Position numbers and translations under genes: made by a program. A stretch of DNA of 64,000 bases from Streptomyces sp. XY006 (GTDB lineage: Bacteria > Actinomycetota > Actinomycetes > Streptomycetales > Streptomycetaceae). Where the stretch lies: positions 186,001-250,000 of the forward strand of contig NZ_NOKT01000003.1 of NCBI RefSeq assembly GCF_002237655.1. Direction: 5' to 3'. Below the pieces are notes generated by a model. That model searched no databases, was not told the DNA's origin, and saw nothing but the letters and a program-made list of their open reading frames with translations. Of the stretch, positions 41,761 through 50,328 are shown one piece after another (within the stretch, counting starts at the first letter, position 1; each line of letters begins with the position of its first letter).

Positions 41761-42783
41761 TTAACTACTGGCGCGCAGCCGGCGCGAGATGACGTAGTTG
41801 ACGATGCCGATGACGATCAGGATCAGGAACATCGTCCAGGCGATCGCCGAGGCACGGCCCAGGTGCTGGTTCACCCAGCCCTGCTCGTACAGGTACAGGC
41901 CGAGCGTCTGGAACTGGTGCTCCGCGCCGCCGGAGGCGCCCTTGTTGGCGTCGAACAGCAGCGGCTCGCCGAAGACCTGGCTGGCGCCGATGGTCGACAC
42001 CACGGCCGTGAACAGGATCGTCGGACGCAGCGACGGCAGGGTGACGTGCAGGAACTGCTGCCAGCGGCTCGCGCCGTCCAGGGCGGCCGACTCGTACAGG
42101 TCCTGCGGGATGGCCTGCATCGCGGCCAGGTAGATCAGCGCGTTGTAGCCGGTCCACCGCCAGATGATGATCGTCGAGACGGCGATCTGCGAGGGCCACT
42201 TGTCGCCCTGCCAGTCGACCGGGTCGATCCCGACGACGTCGAGCGCCCAGTTGATCATCCCGTAGTCGCGCCCGAAGAGCAGCACGAACACCAGGGAGGC
42301 GGCGGCGATCGAGGTGGCGTACGGGGCGAGCATCGCGACCCGGTAGAAGGTCGAGGCGCGCAGCTTGTAGTTGAGGATGTGGGCGATGCCCATGGCCATC
42401 AGCAGCTGCGGGACGGTGGAGATGATGCCGATGGTCAGGGTGTTCTTCGCCGCGTTCCAGAAGAACTCGTCGTCGAAGATGCGCGTGTAGTTGCGCAGGC
42501 CCACCCAGTTCATGTCGGTGGGCGCGGTCAGCTCCACCTGGTGCAGCGAGGCCCATCCCGTGTAGATCAGCGGGAACAGGCCGAAGGCCACGAACAGCAG
42601 GAAGAACGGCGAGACGAAGGCGTACGGGCTCCAGCGCACGTCCCGCTGCCAGCGGCGCGACAGCTTGGCCCGGCGCTTCACCTCCTGCTCGGAGACGGCG
42701 TCGGCGGGCGGGCGGCCCGGGGCCGCGCCCCCCTCCTTGACGGGGGGCGCGGCGGTGTCGTGACGGGTGGTCATCCGGGTCAC
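41761..42783 (-). CDS. cebF: cellobiose/cellotriose ABC transporter permease CebF
   Basis: 340 residues of the MalF type with six helices and EAA loop LYESAALDGASRWQQFLHVTLPSLRPT. Drawn from a GTG that overlaps the cebE stop by 4 bases; an ATG three codons later (42774) is an alternative. Pairs with CebG. Confidence 0.93.
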   Translation of the reverse strand: MTRMTTRHDTAAPPVKEGGAAPGRPPADAVSEQEVKRRAKLSRRWQRDVRWSPYAFVSPFFLLFVAFGLFPLIYTGWASLHQVELTAPTDMNWVGLRNYTRIFDDEFFWNAAKNTLTIGIISTVPQLLMAMGIAHILNYKLRASTFYRVAMLAPYATSIAAASLVFVLLFGRDYGMINWALDVVGIDPVDWQGDKWPSQIAVSTIIIWRWTGYNALIYLAAMQAIPQDLYESAALDGASRWQQFLHVTLPSLRPTILFTAVVSTIGASQVFGEPLLFDANKGASGGAEHQFQTLGLYLYEQGWVNQHLGRASAIAWTMFLILIVIGIVNYVISRRLRASS

Positions 42784-44102
42784 TGGTCCAGGTTGTTGTC
42801 GATGGTCTTCGTCGCCGTCTCCCAGGCCTCCTTCGCGGACTTGCCCTTCGTGACGAGGATGACGCCGTTGTCCGTCAGACCCTGCTGGATGATCTGGTCC
42901 TTCGGGCCGATCACCTGGACCGGGATCTGCTTCGCGGCCTCGGCGAAGATCTCACCGATCGGCGCGTCGCCGGTCATGTCGTTCTTGGCGCCGGTGACCT
43001 CGGCGCTGTCGAAGGCGGCCTGCGCGCTGGGGAAGCTGCCCTGCACCTTGAACAGCTTGGCCTGCTGCTCCGGCGCGGTCAGCCAGGCGACGAGCTTCTT
43101 GGCCTCTTCGACGTTCTTGCCGTTCTTCGGCACGGACAGGAAGGAACCGCCCCAGTTGCCGGACTTGGGCGCCACGGCCACGTCCCACTTGCCCTTGGCG
43201 TCGGGCTGCGACTTGCCCTTGATGTAGCCGAGCATCCACGGCGGGCAGGCCATCGCGGCGAACTTGTTGTTCGCGATCGTCTGGTCCCAGGCCGGCTGGA
43301 ACTGGGTCTGCGCGCCGACCAGGCCCTTCTCGGCGGCCTCGGCGGTCAGGTCGAAGGCGTTCTTGACGGCCGGGTTGGTCTTGTAGATGACCTTGCCGGA
43401 GGCGTCGTAGAACTTCTCCTTCTCACTGCTGAGGATCGCGTTGATCAGACCGCCGGGGGAGTCCATGAAGGTCGTGCCCTCGGGGCCGTTCTTCTTGTAC
43501 CGCTCACCGACGTCGACGAACTTGTTCCAGTCGCCCGCCCACAGCTTGCCGACCTCCGCGCGGTCGCTGGGCAGGCCGGCCTTCTCGAACAGGTCCTTGC
43601 GGTAGCAGATGGCCATCGGGCCGATGTCGGTGCCGAGACCGATCGTCTGGCCGTCCTTGGTGGTGGCCTGCTGCCACTTCCAGTCCAGCCAGTCGGCCTT
43701 GTTCACGCCCGAGACCTTGGAGAGGTCCTCCAGCTTGGCGGCCTGGGTGTTGACGATCTCGGCGATGTTGCCGACCTCGACGGCCTGGACGTCCTGCAGG
43801 CCGCTGTTGGTGGTCAGGTGGTTCAGCAGCGCCGGGTAGTAGTTCTCGTTGCGTTCGACGACGTTCTCAGCGATCTTGATCTTCGGGTTGAGCTTCTCGT
43901 ACTCGGCGTACAGGCCCGCTTCCTTGAAGCCCATGGTGCCGAAGAGCCCGAGCGTGATCGTGGTCTTGCCCTTGCCGCCGGACGACGAGCCGGAGCTGTC
44001 GTCTCCACCGTCGTCGGCACAGCCGGCCAGCAGCCCGGTGCCCAGCGACGCGACGGCCGCGAGGGCCAGCGCCTTGCGGGCGGTTCGGATGCGTGCTCGC
44101 AT
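42780..44102 (-). CDS. cebE: cellobiose/cellotriose-binding lipoprotein CebE
   Basis: 440 residues from the ATG behind AGGAGGAC. Lipoprotein signal with lipobox LLAGC. Mature extracellular solute-binding protein of family 1 (TTITLGLFGTMGFKEAGLYAEYEKLNPKIKI at the N-terminus, IGLGTDIGPMAICYRKDLFEKAGLP in the middle). First gene of cebEFG. The perfect CebR box 118 bases upstream and the divergent cebR gene confirm the assignment. Confidence 0.93.
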   Translation of the reverse strand: MRARIRTARKALALAAVASLGTGLLAGCADDGGDDSSGSSSGGKGKTTITLGLFGTMGFKEAGLYAEYEKLNPKIKIAENVVERNENYYPALLNHLTTNSGLQDVQAVEVGNIAEIVNTQAAKLEDLSKVSGVNKADWLDWKWQQATTKDGQTIGLGTDIGPMAICYRKDLFEKAGLPSDRAEVGKLWAGDWNKFVDVGERYKKNGPEGTTFMDSPGGLINAILSSEKEKFYDASGKVIYKTNPAVKNAFDLTAEAAEKGLVGAQTQFQPAWDQTIANNKFAAMACPPWMLGYIKGKSQPDAKGKWDVAVAPKSGNWGGSFLSVPKNGKNVEEAKKLVAWLTAPEQQAKLFKVQGSFPSAQAAFDSAEVTGAKNDMTGDAPIGEIFAEAAKQIPVQVIGPKDQIIQQGLTDNGVILVTKGKSAKEAWETATKTIDNNLDQ

Positions 44103-44219
44103 GTCGTCCTCCTGTTGCCCTGACGTGCCGACCCCCCGGCCAACTGCATTGTTGGACCCGTTTTTCACTCGCTGCGGCTCGGGCGGGGAACGTGCGGGTT
44201 GTGTATGTGTCAGGTACTG

Positions 44220-44233
44220 TGGGAGCGCTCCCA
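44220..44233. promoter_or_regulatory. CebR operator in the cebE-cebR intergenic region
   Basis: Perfect 14-bp palindrome TGGGAGCGCTCCCA, the known CebR consensus, in the 410-base gap between divergent cebE and cebR. Much closer to cebE (118 bases) than to cebR (281 bases). The rest of the gap holds no ORF and must carry both promoters. Confidence 0.92.
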
Positions 44234-44513
44234 CCAGTGATGTGTTGAAGGTTCGCGGGTCGGAGCGGGGGTGTCAAGGGACCGGACAGGGAGAGATGCG
44301 TTCAGTTATCGGGACGTTAACTGGACCGGGACCGGGCCTCCTTGGGTGCCCGGTCGGCAGTATCAAGCCAGGCGGGCCCCGGCGGTACCGGTGCGCCGGG
44401 CGGAAGCGGAAGGCCGGGGGCGGCATGCCGTCGGTACCGGTCACCAGAGCTGACGAGCCTGTTAAATTCCAGGCCAGCCGCAGAGCGCGGGTACGTACGG
44501 GAAGGCGGAGCCC

Positions 44514-45569
44514 ATGGCAAGCCACGGAGCGCGGGGCCGAAGCGGTGGCCGGCCCACCCTCGAAGAGGTGGCGGCGCGCGCCGGTGTCGGCCGCGGCACG
44601 GTCTCCCGGGTGATCAACGGCTCGCCCCGGGTCAGTGACGCCACCCGTGCCGCCGTCGAGGCGGCGGTCGCGGAGCTCGGCTACGTGCCGAACACCGCCG
44701 CGCGTGCCCTCGCCGCCAACCGCACGGACGCGATCGCGCTGGTCGTGCCCGAGCCGGAGACCCGGTTCTTCGCCGAGCCGTACTTCTCCGACATGCTCAA
44801 GGGCGTCGGCTCGGAGCTGTCGGAGACGGAGATGCAGCTGCTGCTGATCTTCGCGGGCAGCGACCGGGAGCGGCAGCGGCTCGCGCAGTACCTGGCGGCC
44901 CACCGGGTGGACGGCGTCCTGCTGGTCTCGGTGCACGCGGACGACCCGCTGCCCGATCTGCTGGCGCAGCTGGAGATCCCCGCGGTCATCAGCGGTCCGC
45001 GCTCGGCGGCGGAGACCCTGCCGTCGGTCGACTCGGACAACTACGGAGGTGCCCGCCAGGCCGTCGAGCATCTGCTCTCCCGCGGCCGGAGCCGGATAGC
45101 CCACATCACCGGCCGCCGGGACGTCTACGGTGCCCAGCGGCGTGTCGACGGCTACCGCGCGGCGCTGAGCGGCGCGGGGCACGAGGTGGACGAGACGCTG
45201 ATCGAGGGGGGCGACTTCACGGAGGAGGGCGGCCGCCGCGCGATGGCGGCCCTGCTGGAGCGCCGCCCGGACGTGGACGCGGTGTTCGCCGCGTCGGACG
45301 TGACGGCGGCCGGTGCGCGGCAGGCGCTGCGCGAGGCGGGGCGCCGCATCCCGGACGACGTGGCGCTCGTCGGCTACGACGACTCGGCCATAGCGCGCCA
45401 CCTGGATCCGCCGCTCACCAGCGTCCGCCAGCCCATCGAGGAGATGGGCCGCCGGATGATCGACCTGCTGCTGACGGAGATCGCCGACCGCCGTCCGCTC
45501 GCGTCGCGGGGACTGGAGCGCCGGCAGCTGGTCCTGGCCACGGAACTGGTGCCGCGGTCGTCGTCGTGA
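44514..45569 (+). CDS. cebR: LacI-family cellobiose repressor CebR
   Basis: 351 residues. LacI HTH at residues 14-60 (TLEEVAARAGVGRGTVSRVINGSPRVSDATRAAV, hinge YVPNTAARALAANRT), then the periplasmic-binding-protein-like effector domain, including the late VALVGYDDSAIARHLDPPLTSVRQP. It represses cebEFG-bglC and lets go on cellobiose/cellotriose binding. Divergent from cebE and followed by a strong terminator. Confidence 0.93.
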   Translation: MASHGARGRSGGRPTLEEVAARAGVGRGTVSRVINGSPRVSDATRAAVEAAVAELGYVPNTAARALAANRTDAIALVVPEPETRFFAEPYFSDMLKGVGSELSETEMQLLLIFAGSDRERQRLAQYLAAHRVDGVLLVSVHADDPLPDLLAQLEIPAVISGPRSAAETLPSVDSDNYGGARQAVEHLLSRGRSRIAHITGRRDVYGAQRRVDGYRAALSGAGHEVDETLIEGGDFTEEGGRRAMAALLERRPDVDAVFAASDVTAAGARQALREAGRRIPDDVALVGYDDSAIARHLDPPLTSVRQPIEEMGRRMIDLLLTEIADRRPLASRGLERRQLVLATELVPRSSS

Positions 45570-45636
45570 CACGGGGCGCCGCCGGGGAGCGGCGCAACGG
45601 CGGCTTCGCCGGGCGCCGTTGCGGGTGAGACGGACA

Positions 45637-45680
45637 CGACGAAGGGGCCGACCCGGTTTCCCGGGGCAGCCCCTTCGTCG
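45637..45680. terminator. terminator between cebR and tRNA-His
   Basis: 12-bp stem CGACGAAGGGGC / GCCCCTTCGTCG enclosing a smaller GC hairpin, between the convergent cebR and tRNA-His genes. Confidence 0.85.
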
Positions 45681-45685
45681 TCGAG

Positions 45686-45759
45686 GGTGAGTGACGGGAC
45701 TCGAACCCGCGGCATCCTGGACCACAACCAGGTGCTCTACCAGCTGAGCTACACCCACC
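45686..45759 (-). tRNA. tRNA-His (GTG)
   Basis: Cloverleaf with the His-specific extra G at position -1 paired to discriminator C, acceptor GTGGGTG / CACTCAC with one G-U pair, anticodon loop TTGTGGT (anticodon GTG) and T-arm GGTTCGAGTCC. CCA not encoded. Confidence 0.95.
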
Positions 45760-45873
45760 ATGACCGGCTTGGAGATCAGCGTGTTCCCCGACCGGCCGAG
45801 AAAAAGTGTACAGGGTCCGAAGGGGTGCTCGCGCCCGGCTTTCCCGGCGGCCCCCGACGGGCCCCTTGCGCAC

Positions 45874-46476
45874 CTACTGAGCAGGCAGGACGTGCTTCGC
45901 CGCGATCGTCTTCGCGGTGTCGGAGTCCGGCCCGGGCTGCGGGACGAAGACGGCCTCGCGGTAGTAGCGCAGCTCGGCGATGGACTCGCGGATGTCGGCG
46001 AGCGCGCGGTGGTTGCCGTTCTTCTGCGGACTGTTGAAATACGCCCGCGGGTACCAGCGGCGGGCCAGCTCCTTGATCGACGACACGTCGACGATCCGGT
46101 AGTGGAGGTAGTCCTCCAGCGTCGGCATGTCGCGCAGCAGGAAGCCGCGGTCGGTGCCGACGGAGTTGCCGCACAGCGGGGCCTTCCCCGGCTCCTTGAC
46201 GTGCTCCCGCACATACGCCAGGACCTGCTCCTCGGCGTCCTGGAGCGTCGTGCCGTTCGGCAGCTCGGCGAGCAGTCCGGACGCGGTGTGCATCTGACGC
46301 ACCACCTCCGGCATCGTCTCCAGCGCCCGCTCCGGCGGCCGGATGACGATGTCCACGCCGTCGCCGAGCACGTTCAGCTCGGAGTCGGTGACGAGGGCGG
46401 CCACCTCGATGAGCGCGTCGTCCGACAGCGAGAGGCCGGTCATCTCGCAGTCGATCCACACCATGCGATCGTTCAT
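45874..46476 (-). CDS. orn: oligoribonuclease
   Basis: 200 residues, a complete DEDDh exonuclease: WIDCEMTGL (Asp, Glu), the Asp of GTDRGFLLRDMP, and His/Asp of NHRALADIRESI. Degrades 2-5 nt RNAs and the linear pGpG product of c-di-GMP breakdown. In Streptomyces (ornA) it lies next to adpA and is needed for normal growth and sporulation. Its link to CdgA-type signalling is functional, not positional. Confidence 0.95.
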   Translation of the reverse strand: MNDRMVWIDCEMTGLSLSDDALIEVAALVTDSELNVLGDGVDIVIRPPERALETMPEVVRQMHTASGLLAELPNGTTLQDAEEQVLAYVREHVKEPGKAPLCGNSVGTDRGFLLRDMPTLEDYLHYRIVDVSSIKELARRWYPRAYFNSPQKNGNHRALADIRESIAELRYYREAVFVPQPGPDSDTAKTIAAKHVLPAQ

Positions 46477-46605
46477 GTGTCTAACCTTACGGCGCCCCGG
46501 CGCGGGCTGAGCAGACCGTGCGCGGGAATACCGGGTGGGGCCGGCGGGGCCCGTGGGGCCGGCGGGGCGTGGCCGGGCCCGCGGCAGGACATCCCCGGGG
46601 AAACG

Positions 46606-46648
46606 CGGCGGGGCCCGCGAAGAGGCGTGCTCTTCGCGGGCCCCGCCG
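46606..46648 (-). terminator. adpA terminator
   Basis: Perfect 19-bp GC-rich stem (CGGCGGGGCCCGCGAAGAG pairs with its exact complement at 46630-46648) with a 5-base loop, starting six bases past the adpA stop. Strongest hairpin in the window. Confidence 0.92.
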
Positions 46649-46653
46649 GCCGT

Positions 46654-47925
46654 TCATGTCGCGCTGCGCTGCCCCGGGAGGCTGGCCGACAGCGCCGGGG
46701 ACGCTCCCACCGCGCTCGCGGCCGCCGTGCGCCGGGACTGGAGCGGGACCGGGTGCTCCGGGTGTAGCGGGGCCGGTGGCTGACCGGACGGGCCGGAATG
46801 CCCGCTGTGTCCGCCGTGTCCGCCGTGTCCGCCATGTCCGGGGTGGCCCTGCAGCCCCGGTCCGGAGCCGCCGGGCGCGGCCTCGGTGTCCTGGGGCCGC
46901 TCGCCCTGCGGGCGCCGGGCGCGGTACGCCGCCCGGTACGCCGCCGGGGACGAGCCGAGCTGCCGGCGGAAGTGGCCGCGCAGGGCCACCGGCGAGCGGA
47001 AGCCGCAGCGGCCCGCCACCTCGTCCACCGAGTAGTCCGACGTCTCCAGCAGGCGCTGCGCCTGGAGCACCCGCTGCGTGATCAGCCACTGCAGCGGCGC
47101 GCTCCCGGTCAGCGAGCGGAAGCGGCGGTCGAACGTACGCCGGCTCATGTACGCGCGTGCCGCCAGCGTCTCCACGTCGAACTGTTCGTGGAGGTGCTCC
47201 AGCGCCCAGGCGACGACCTCGGCGAGCGGGTCGGCGCCGATCTCCTCGGGTAAAGACCTGTCGAGGTAGCGCTCCTGTCCGCCCGACCGGCGCGGCGGGA
47301 CCACCAGGCGGCGGGCCAGGGCCCCGGCCGCCTCGTTGCCGTGGTCCGTCCGCACGATGTGGAGACAGAGATCGATTCCGGCCGCAGTGCCCGCCGACGT
47401 GAGCACGTCGCCGTCGTCCACGAAGAGTTCCCGTGGATCGACGTGCACGGACGGGTAGCGCTTGGCCAGTGTCGGCGCGTACATCCAGTGTGTCGTCGCG
47501 GGGCGGCCGTCCAGCAGGCCCGCCGCCGCGAGGACGAAGGCACCGGTGCACAGCCCGACGATGCGGGCGCCCTCCTCGTGGGCGCGGCGCAGCGCGTCGA
47601 GCGCCTCGTCCGGTGGCGGCGAAGTGATCGAGCGCCAGGCCGGCACGACGACCGTGCCCGCGCGCGAGATCGCTTCCAGGCCATGTGGCGCGGTGAGTTC
47701 CAGGCCCCCTGTGGTCCGCAGTGGGCCGTCCTCGCCGCCGCACACCAGCAGTCGGTAGCGCGGTACGCCGGCGTCCTGGCGGTCGATCCCGAACACCGAC
47801 AGCGGTATGGAACTCTCGAAGATGGGGCCGCCGCTGAACAGCAGCACCGCGACGATCTCCTTGCGACGTCGCCCGGAAAGCTTCCGGGCCGCGGCTTCCG
47901 GCGCGGCAGTGGAGTCGTGGCTCAT
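46654..47925 (-). CDS. adpA: AraC-family developmental master regulator AdpA (BldH)
   Basis: 423 residues. N-terminal DJ-1/PfpI-like dimerisation domain (about 24-200, with GLCTGAFVLAAAGLLDGRPATTHW) and C-terminal AraC/XylS double HTH (about 235-335: ARAYMSRRTFDRRFRSLTGSAPLQWLITQRVLQAQRLLE, then VDEVAGRCGFRSPVALRGHFRRQLGSSP). The single TTA codon, Leu225 in RSLPEE (47251-47253), sits in the linker, the classic bldA-tRNA checkpoint. AdpA controls hundreds of genes for aerial growth and antibiotics. Odd feature: a Gly-His-rich tract (residues 359-378) in the C-terminal tail makes it longer than the ~400-residue AdpA I know. Confidence 0.96.
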   Translation of the reverse strand: MSHDSTAAPEAAARKLSGRRRKEIVAVLLFSGGPIFESSIPLSVFGIDRQDAGVPRYRLLVCGGEDGPLRTTGGLELTAPHGLEAISRAGTVVVPAWRSITSPPPDEALDALRRAHEEGARIVGLCTGAFVLAAAGLLDGRPATTHWMYAPTLAKRYPSVHVDPRELFVDDGDVLTSAGTAAGIDLCLHIVRTDHGNEAAGALARRLVVPPRRSGGQERYLDRSLPEEIGADPLAEVVAWALEHLHEQFDVETLAARAYMSRRTFDRRFRSLTGSAPLQWLITQRVLQAQRLLETSDYSVDEVAGRCGFRSPVALRGHFRRQLGSSPAAYRAAYRARRPQGERPQDTEAAPGGSGPGLQGHPGHGGHGGHGGHSGHSGPSGQPPAPLHPEHPVPLQSRRTAAASAVGASPALSASLPGQRSAT

Positions 47926-48054
47926 ACTGCTAAGCCCCCCTCGGTGGTCGCGGCTCCTCGGTTGTGTCGCTCCTGCACGTTTCCCCTCGGTCCTGCACGA
48001 GTCCCCCGCCGTAGACAGTCAAGATCGAATCTACTGTGTCCCGTCGTGCCGGAG

Positions 48055-48064
48055 TGGCCGGTTC
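48055..48064 (+). promoter_or_regulatory. AdpA-consensus site upstream of adpA
   Basis: TGGCCGGTTC fits the AdpA target TGGCSNGWWY exactly, 130 bases before the adpA start; TGGCGTGAAG (about 48096) is one base off. This suggests autoregulation. The full upstream gap (47926-48302, about 377 bases) has no ORF of its own and is the long adpA leader/promoter typical of Streptomyces. Confidence 0.55.
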
Positions 48065-48302
48065 GGCACTCGGCACATTGTCGACTTGGCAACTTGGCGT
48101 GAAGCATTCGATCACGAAGCGTTGCACTCGTGGGGCGTGCAGGGAAGTGCGCCTTGTCGCGGTGGCCAATCCACGTAGGGTGCGCGGTCCACCCGAGGCC
48201 CTTTCCGTGCAGGTCGAACGGGGGTTGGGGGGTGTTTCGGCAGGGGGATGCGGGGGTGCCGGAAGTTGGCTGAAAACCGACGTGCGCGTGCACGGAAACC
48301 GG

Positions 48303-48635
48303 TCAACCGACCGGTGTATCCCCTCCAGTGTGCCGCCCGCCCCGGTGCGACCCCGTTCCGGTGCGCTGGTGCCGGCCCCGGTGCGGTGCCCGGTCCTCGG
48401 CGGCCAGCCGGGCGGCGCCGCGCTCGGACTGGCGCAGCAGGACCCGGCACGCGCCCGTGACGGCGGCGAGCCCGACAGCGGTGCCGGCGGCTCCGGCGAG
48501 CGAGGTGCCGAAGGCGAGGAGCACGACCGGGACGAGCACGCAGCTGAAGGCCGCCCAGCGGATCACCTCGGTCGCGCCGTCCCGCTGCGGCGGCGTCGCG
48601 CGGCCCGCCTCGGAGGCGGGACGGTGTCCGGACAT
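48303..48635 (-). CDS. small membrane protein
   Basis: 110 residues from the ATG behind AGGGAGC. Two hydrophobic segments (about 27-44 and 46-62, VLVPVVLLAFGTSLAGAAGTAVGLAAV) and a long, basic Arg/His/Gly-rich C-terminal tail. Function not recognised. Confidence 0.6.
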   Translation of the reverse strand: MSGHRPASEAGRATPPQRDGATEVIRWAAFSCVLVPVVLLAFGTSLAGAAGTAVGLAAVTGACRVLLRQSERGAARLAAEDRAPHRGRHQRTGTGSHRGGRHTGGDTPVG

Positions 48636-48943
48636 GGCGTGCTCCCTGTGGCGTGGCTCACGGGGTTCAACGCGCGGCCGGGACGTCGGTCACTGTGCGG
48701 CCGGATCACCCCCACGGGTAAGTGAATCCCGTGCAAACCGCCTGTACAGCGCAGCAACCATTGCGTTACGGGCGTCGCCTCGTGCATGCTCCCTGGAACC
48801 CGCACGCACGGCAGGCGGGGTCTGGGCTAAGGAGGCGTGCCGCCGTACCCTTGGGGGTATGGGGTTGGGAAGACCATTCCCGGACACAGCTCCGCCGCAC
48901 AGTGTTGTCCCACCCATTAAAGGATCACAACGCCGAGACAGCC
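48636..48943. other. divergent intergenic region before the stress protein gene
   Basis: About 300 bases between the small membrane protein and the universal stress protein. No supported ORF. The left part is AT-richer (AGTGAATCCCGTGCAAACC). Presumably both promoters lie here; no specific operator is recognised. Confidence 0.4.
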
Positions 48944-49471
48944 ATGGCCGGTCACGAATTCTTCGAACCAGCGGACCGCAAGCGGCCCGTCGCCGATCCC
49001 ACGGCGGCCGAGCCCCTGGCGGCGGAAGAGCCACGCCATTCCTGCGATCCCGCCTTCAAGCACGGGGTCGTGGTCGGCTTCGACGGCTCCACCTCCAGTG
49101 AGCGCGCCCTGGCGTACGCGATCGGCATGGCCCATCGCTCCGGTTCGGGCCTGATCATCGTCCATGTCGCCAACCGGCTGCCGACCACGGTGTGGGCCGG
49201 CTGTGAGCCGCCGGTGTTCGTGGACGTGCCGGACCACCGCACGGAGGTGCTCGGTCTGGAGCTGGCCTGTGCGGACTACCTCGCCGAGGTGCCCTGGATC
49301 CTGGTCGAGCGCGGCGGCGACATCTGCCACGAACTCGAAGAGGTCGGGCGGGAGTACGAGGCCGACGCGATCGTCGTCGGCTCGACCCACGGCATCGTCG
49401 GGCGGATCTTCGGGTCCGTCGCCGGGCGGCTCGCCAAGCGGGCGCAGCGGCCCGTCGTCGTCATTCCCTGA
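48944..49471 (+). CDS. universal stress protein, single Usp domain
   Basis: 175 residues; about 35 polar N-terminal residues precede a UspA fold starting at VVVGFDGSTSSERAL. The nucleotide motif is present near the end: GSTHGIVGRIFGSVAGRLAKRAQRPVVVIP (G-x2-G-x9-G-S/T type with an irregular spacing). ATP-binding stress adaptor. In its own unit upstream of the YaaH-type transporter. Confidence 0.88.
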   Translation: MAGHEFFEPADRKRPVADPTAAEPLAAEEPRHSCDPAFKHGVVVGFDGSTSSERALAYAIGMAHRSGSGLIIVHVANRLPTTVWAGCEPPVFVDVPDHRTEVLGLELACADYLAEVPWILVERGGDICHELEEVGREYEADAIVVGSTHGIVGRIFGSVAGRLAKRAQRPVVVIP

Positions 49472-49616
49472 CGGCAGCCCCCTGGCGGCAGGTCCTGAGG
49501 GGCAGTCAACTTCCTTCGTGCGCGCGTGAATCTACTCACGCGTAGAGGTGTTTGTGCTCTTGTGAAGGGCATATACGGGACATCGCACCACCGCACCTGC
49601 ACGAAGGGAGCCCGCC

Positions 49617-50177
49617 GTGGACAAAGACGTCTCCGCGGGAAGCGGAATCACGACCGTGGCCGGCCGACTCGCCCTCGCCGTCACCCTGTTGGCCTTCGGA
49701 CTCGCGCACACCGCCGTGATCGACGGCGTCTCGGCGGCTGGCGCCGCGTCAATCGCCCAGTACGTGGGGGGAGTCGCCCTCTTCGTCGCCGGACTGGTGG
49801 CCCTGCGCGAGGGTGACGCCGCCGGCGGGACGGCGTTCTCGGTACTCGGGGCGCTGTGGTTCACCTGGGCCGTGACCGACACCGCCTCCGGCAACGAGGC
49901 AGGGCTGTTCCTGCTGTTGTTCGCCCTGGTGGCCCTGTCGCTGATGCTCGCGGGCGGGGACCAGCTCGGTCAGGGCGTGTACGGGCTGTTCTTCGTCGCC
50001 CTGTTGCTCATGGCGATCGCGAGTTTCGCCGGTAACGACGGGCTCGTGAAGGTGGGCGGCTGGTTCGCCGTCGCCGCGGGTGCGGTGGCCTGGTACGCCG
50101 CGACGGCCGCGCTGGCGCACTGGCCGACGGCGATTCCGCGACGCGCTGCGGGCCGGGGTGTGACGGCCACCGGTTAG
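49617..50177 (+). CDS. GPR1/FUN34/YaaH-family transporter
   Basis: 186 residues from a GTG behind GAAGGGAG. Six predicted helices: LALAVTLLAFGLAHTAV, YVGGVALFVAGLVALREG, AFSVLGALWFTWAV, LFLLLFALVALSLML, GLFFVALLLMAIASF and VGGWFAVAAGAVAWYAATAA. Size and pattern fit the acetate uptake family (SatP/YaaH). The family NPAPLGL signature is not seen, so the substrate is uncertain. Confidence 0.75.
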   Translation: MDKDVSAGSGITTVAGRLALAVTLLAFGLAHTAVIDGVSAAGAASIAQYVGGVALFVAGLVALREGDAAGGTAFSVLGALWFTWAVTDTASGNEAGLFLLLFALVALSLMLAGGDQLGQGVYGLFFVALLLMAIASFAGNDGLVKVGGWFAVAAGAVAWYAATAALAHWPTAIPRRAAGRGVTATG

Positions 50178-50218
50178 CCGCGCCGGCTGGGGAGTTGGGC
50201 GGCTTCCCGGCGATGAAA

Positions 50219-50256
50219 CGGACCCCCCGTGCTTGGTGGCAGCACGTGGGGGTCCG
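50219..50256. terminator. terminator between the YaaH-type gene and glmS
   Basis: Stem CGGACCCCC...GTGCT pairing with AGCAC...GGGGGTCCG, with a small internal bulge, between two convergent genes. Confidence 0.8.
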
Positions 50257-50282
50257 TCCTCTTTGGCGGCCTGTGCGGGTGC

Positions 50283-50317
50283 GTGGGGGCTTGTCGCGCA
50301 GTTCCCCGCGCCCCTGA
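50283..50317 (+). repeat. dispersed 35-bp repeat, copy 1
   Basis: The segment starting GTGGGGGCTTGTCGCGCAG and ending TTCCCCGCGCCCCTGA is identical to 56773-56807. Ends are mutually complementary (GGGG/CCCC and GCGCG/CGCGC), so it can fold. It is a common intergenic element of Streptomyces genomes as far as I recall. It sits 12 bases from the glmS stop. Confidence 0.8.
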
Positions 50318-50328
50318 ACGGCAGGCCT

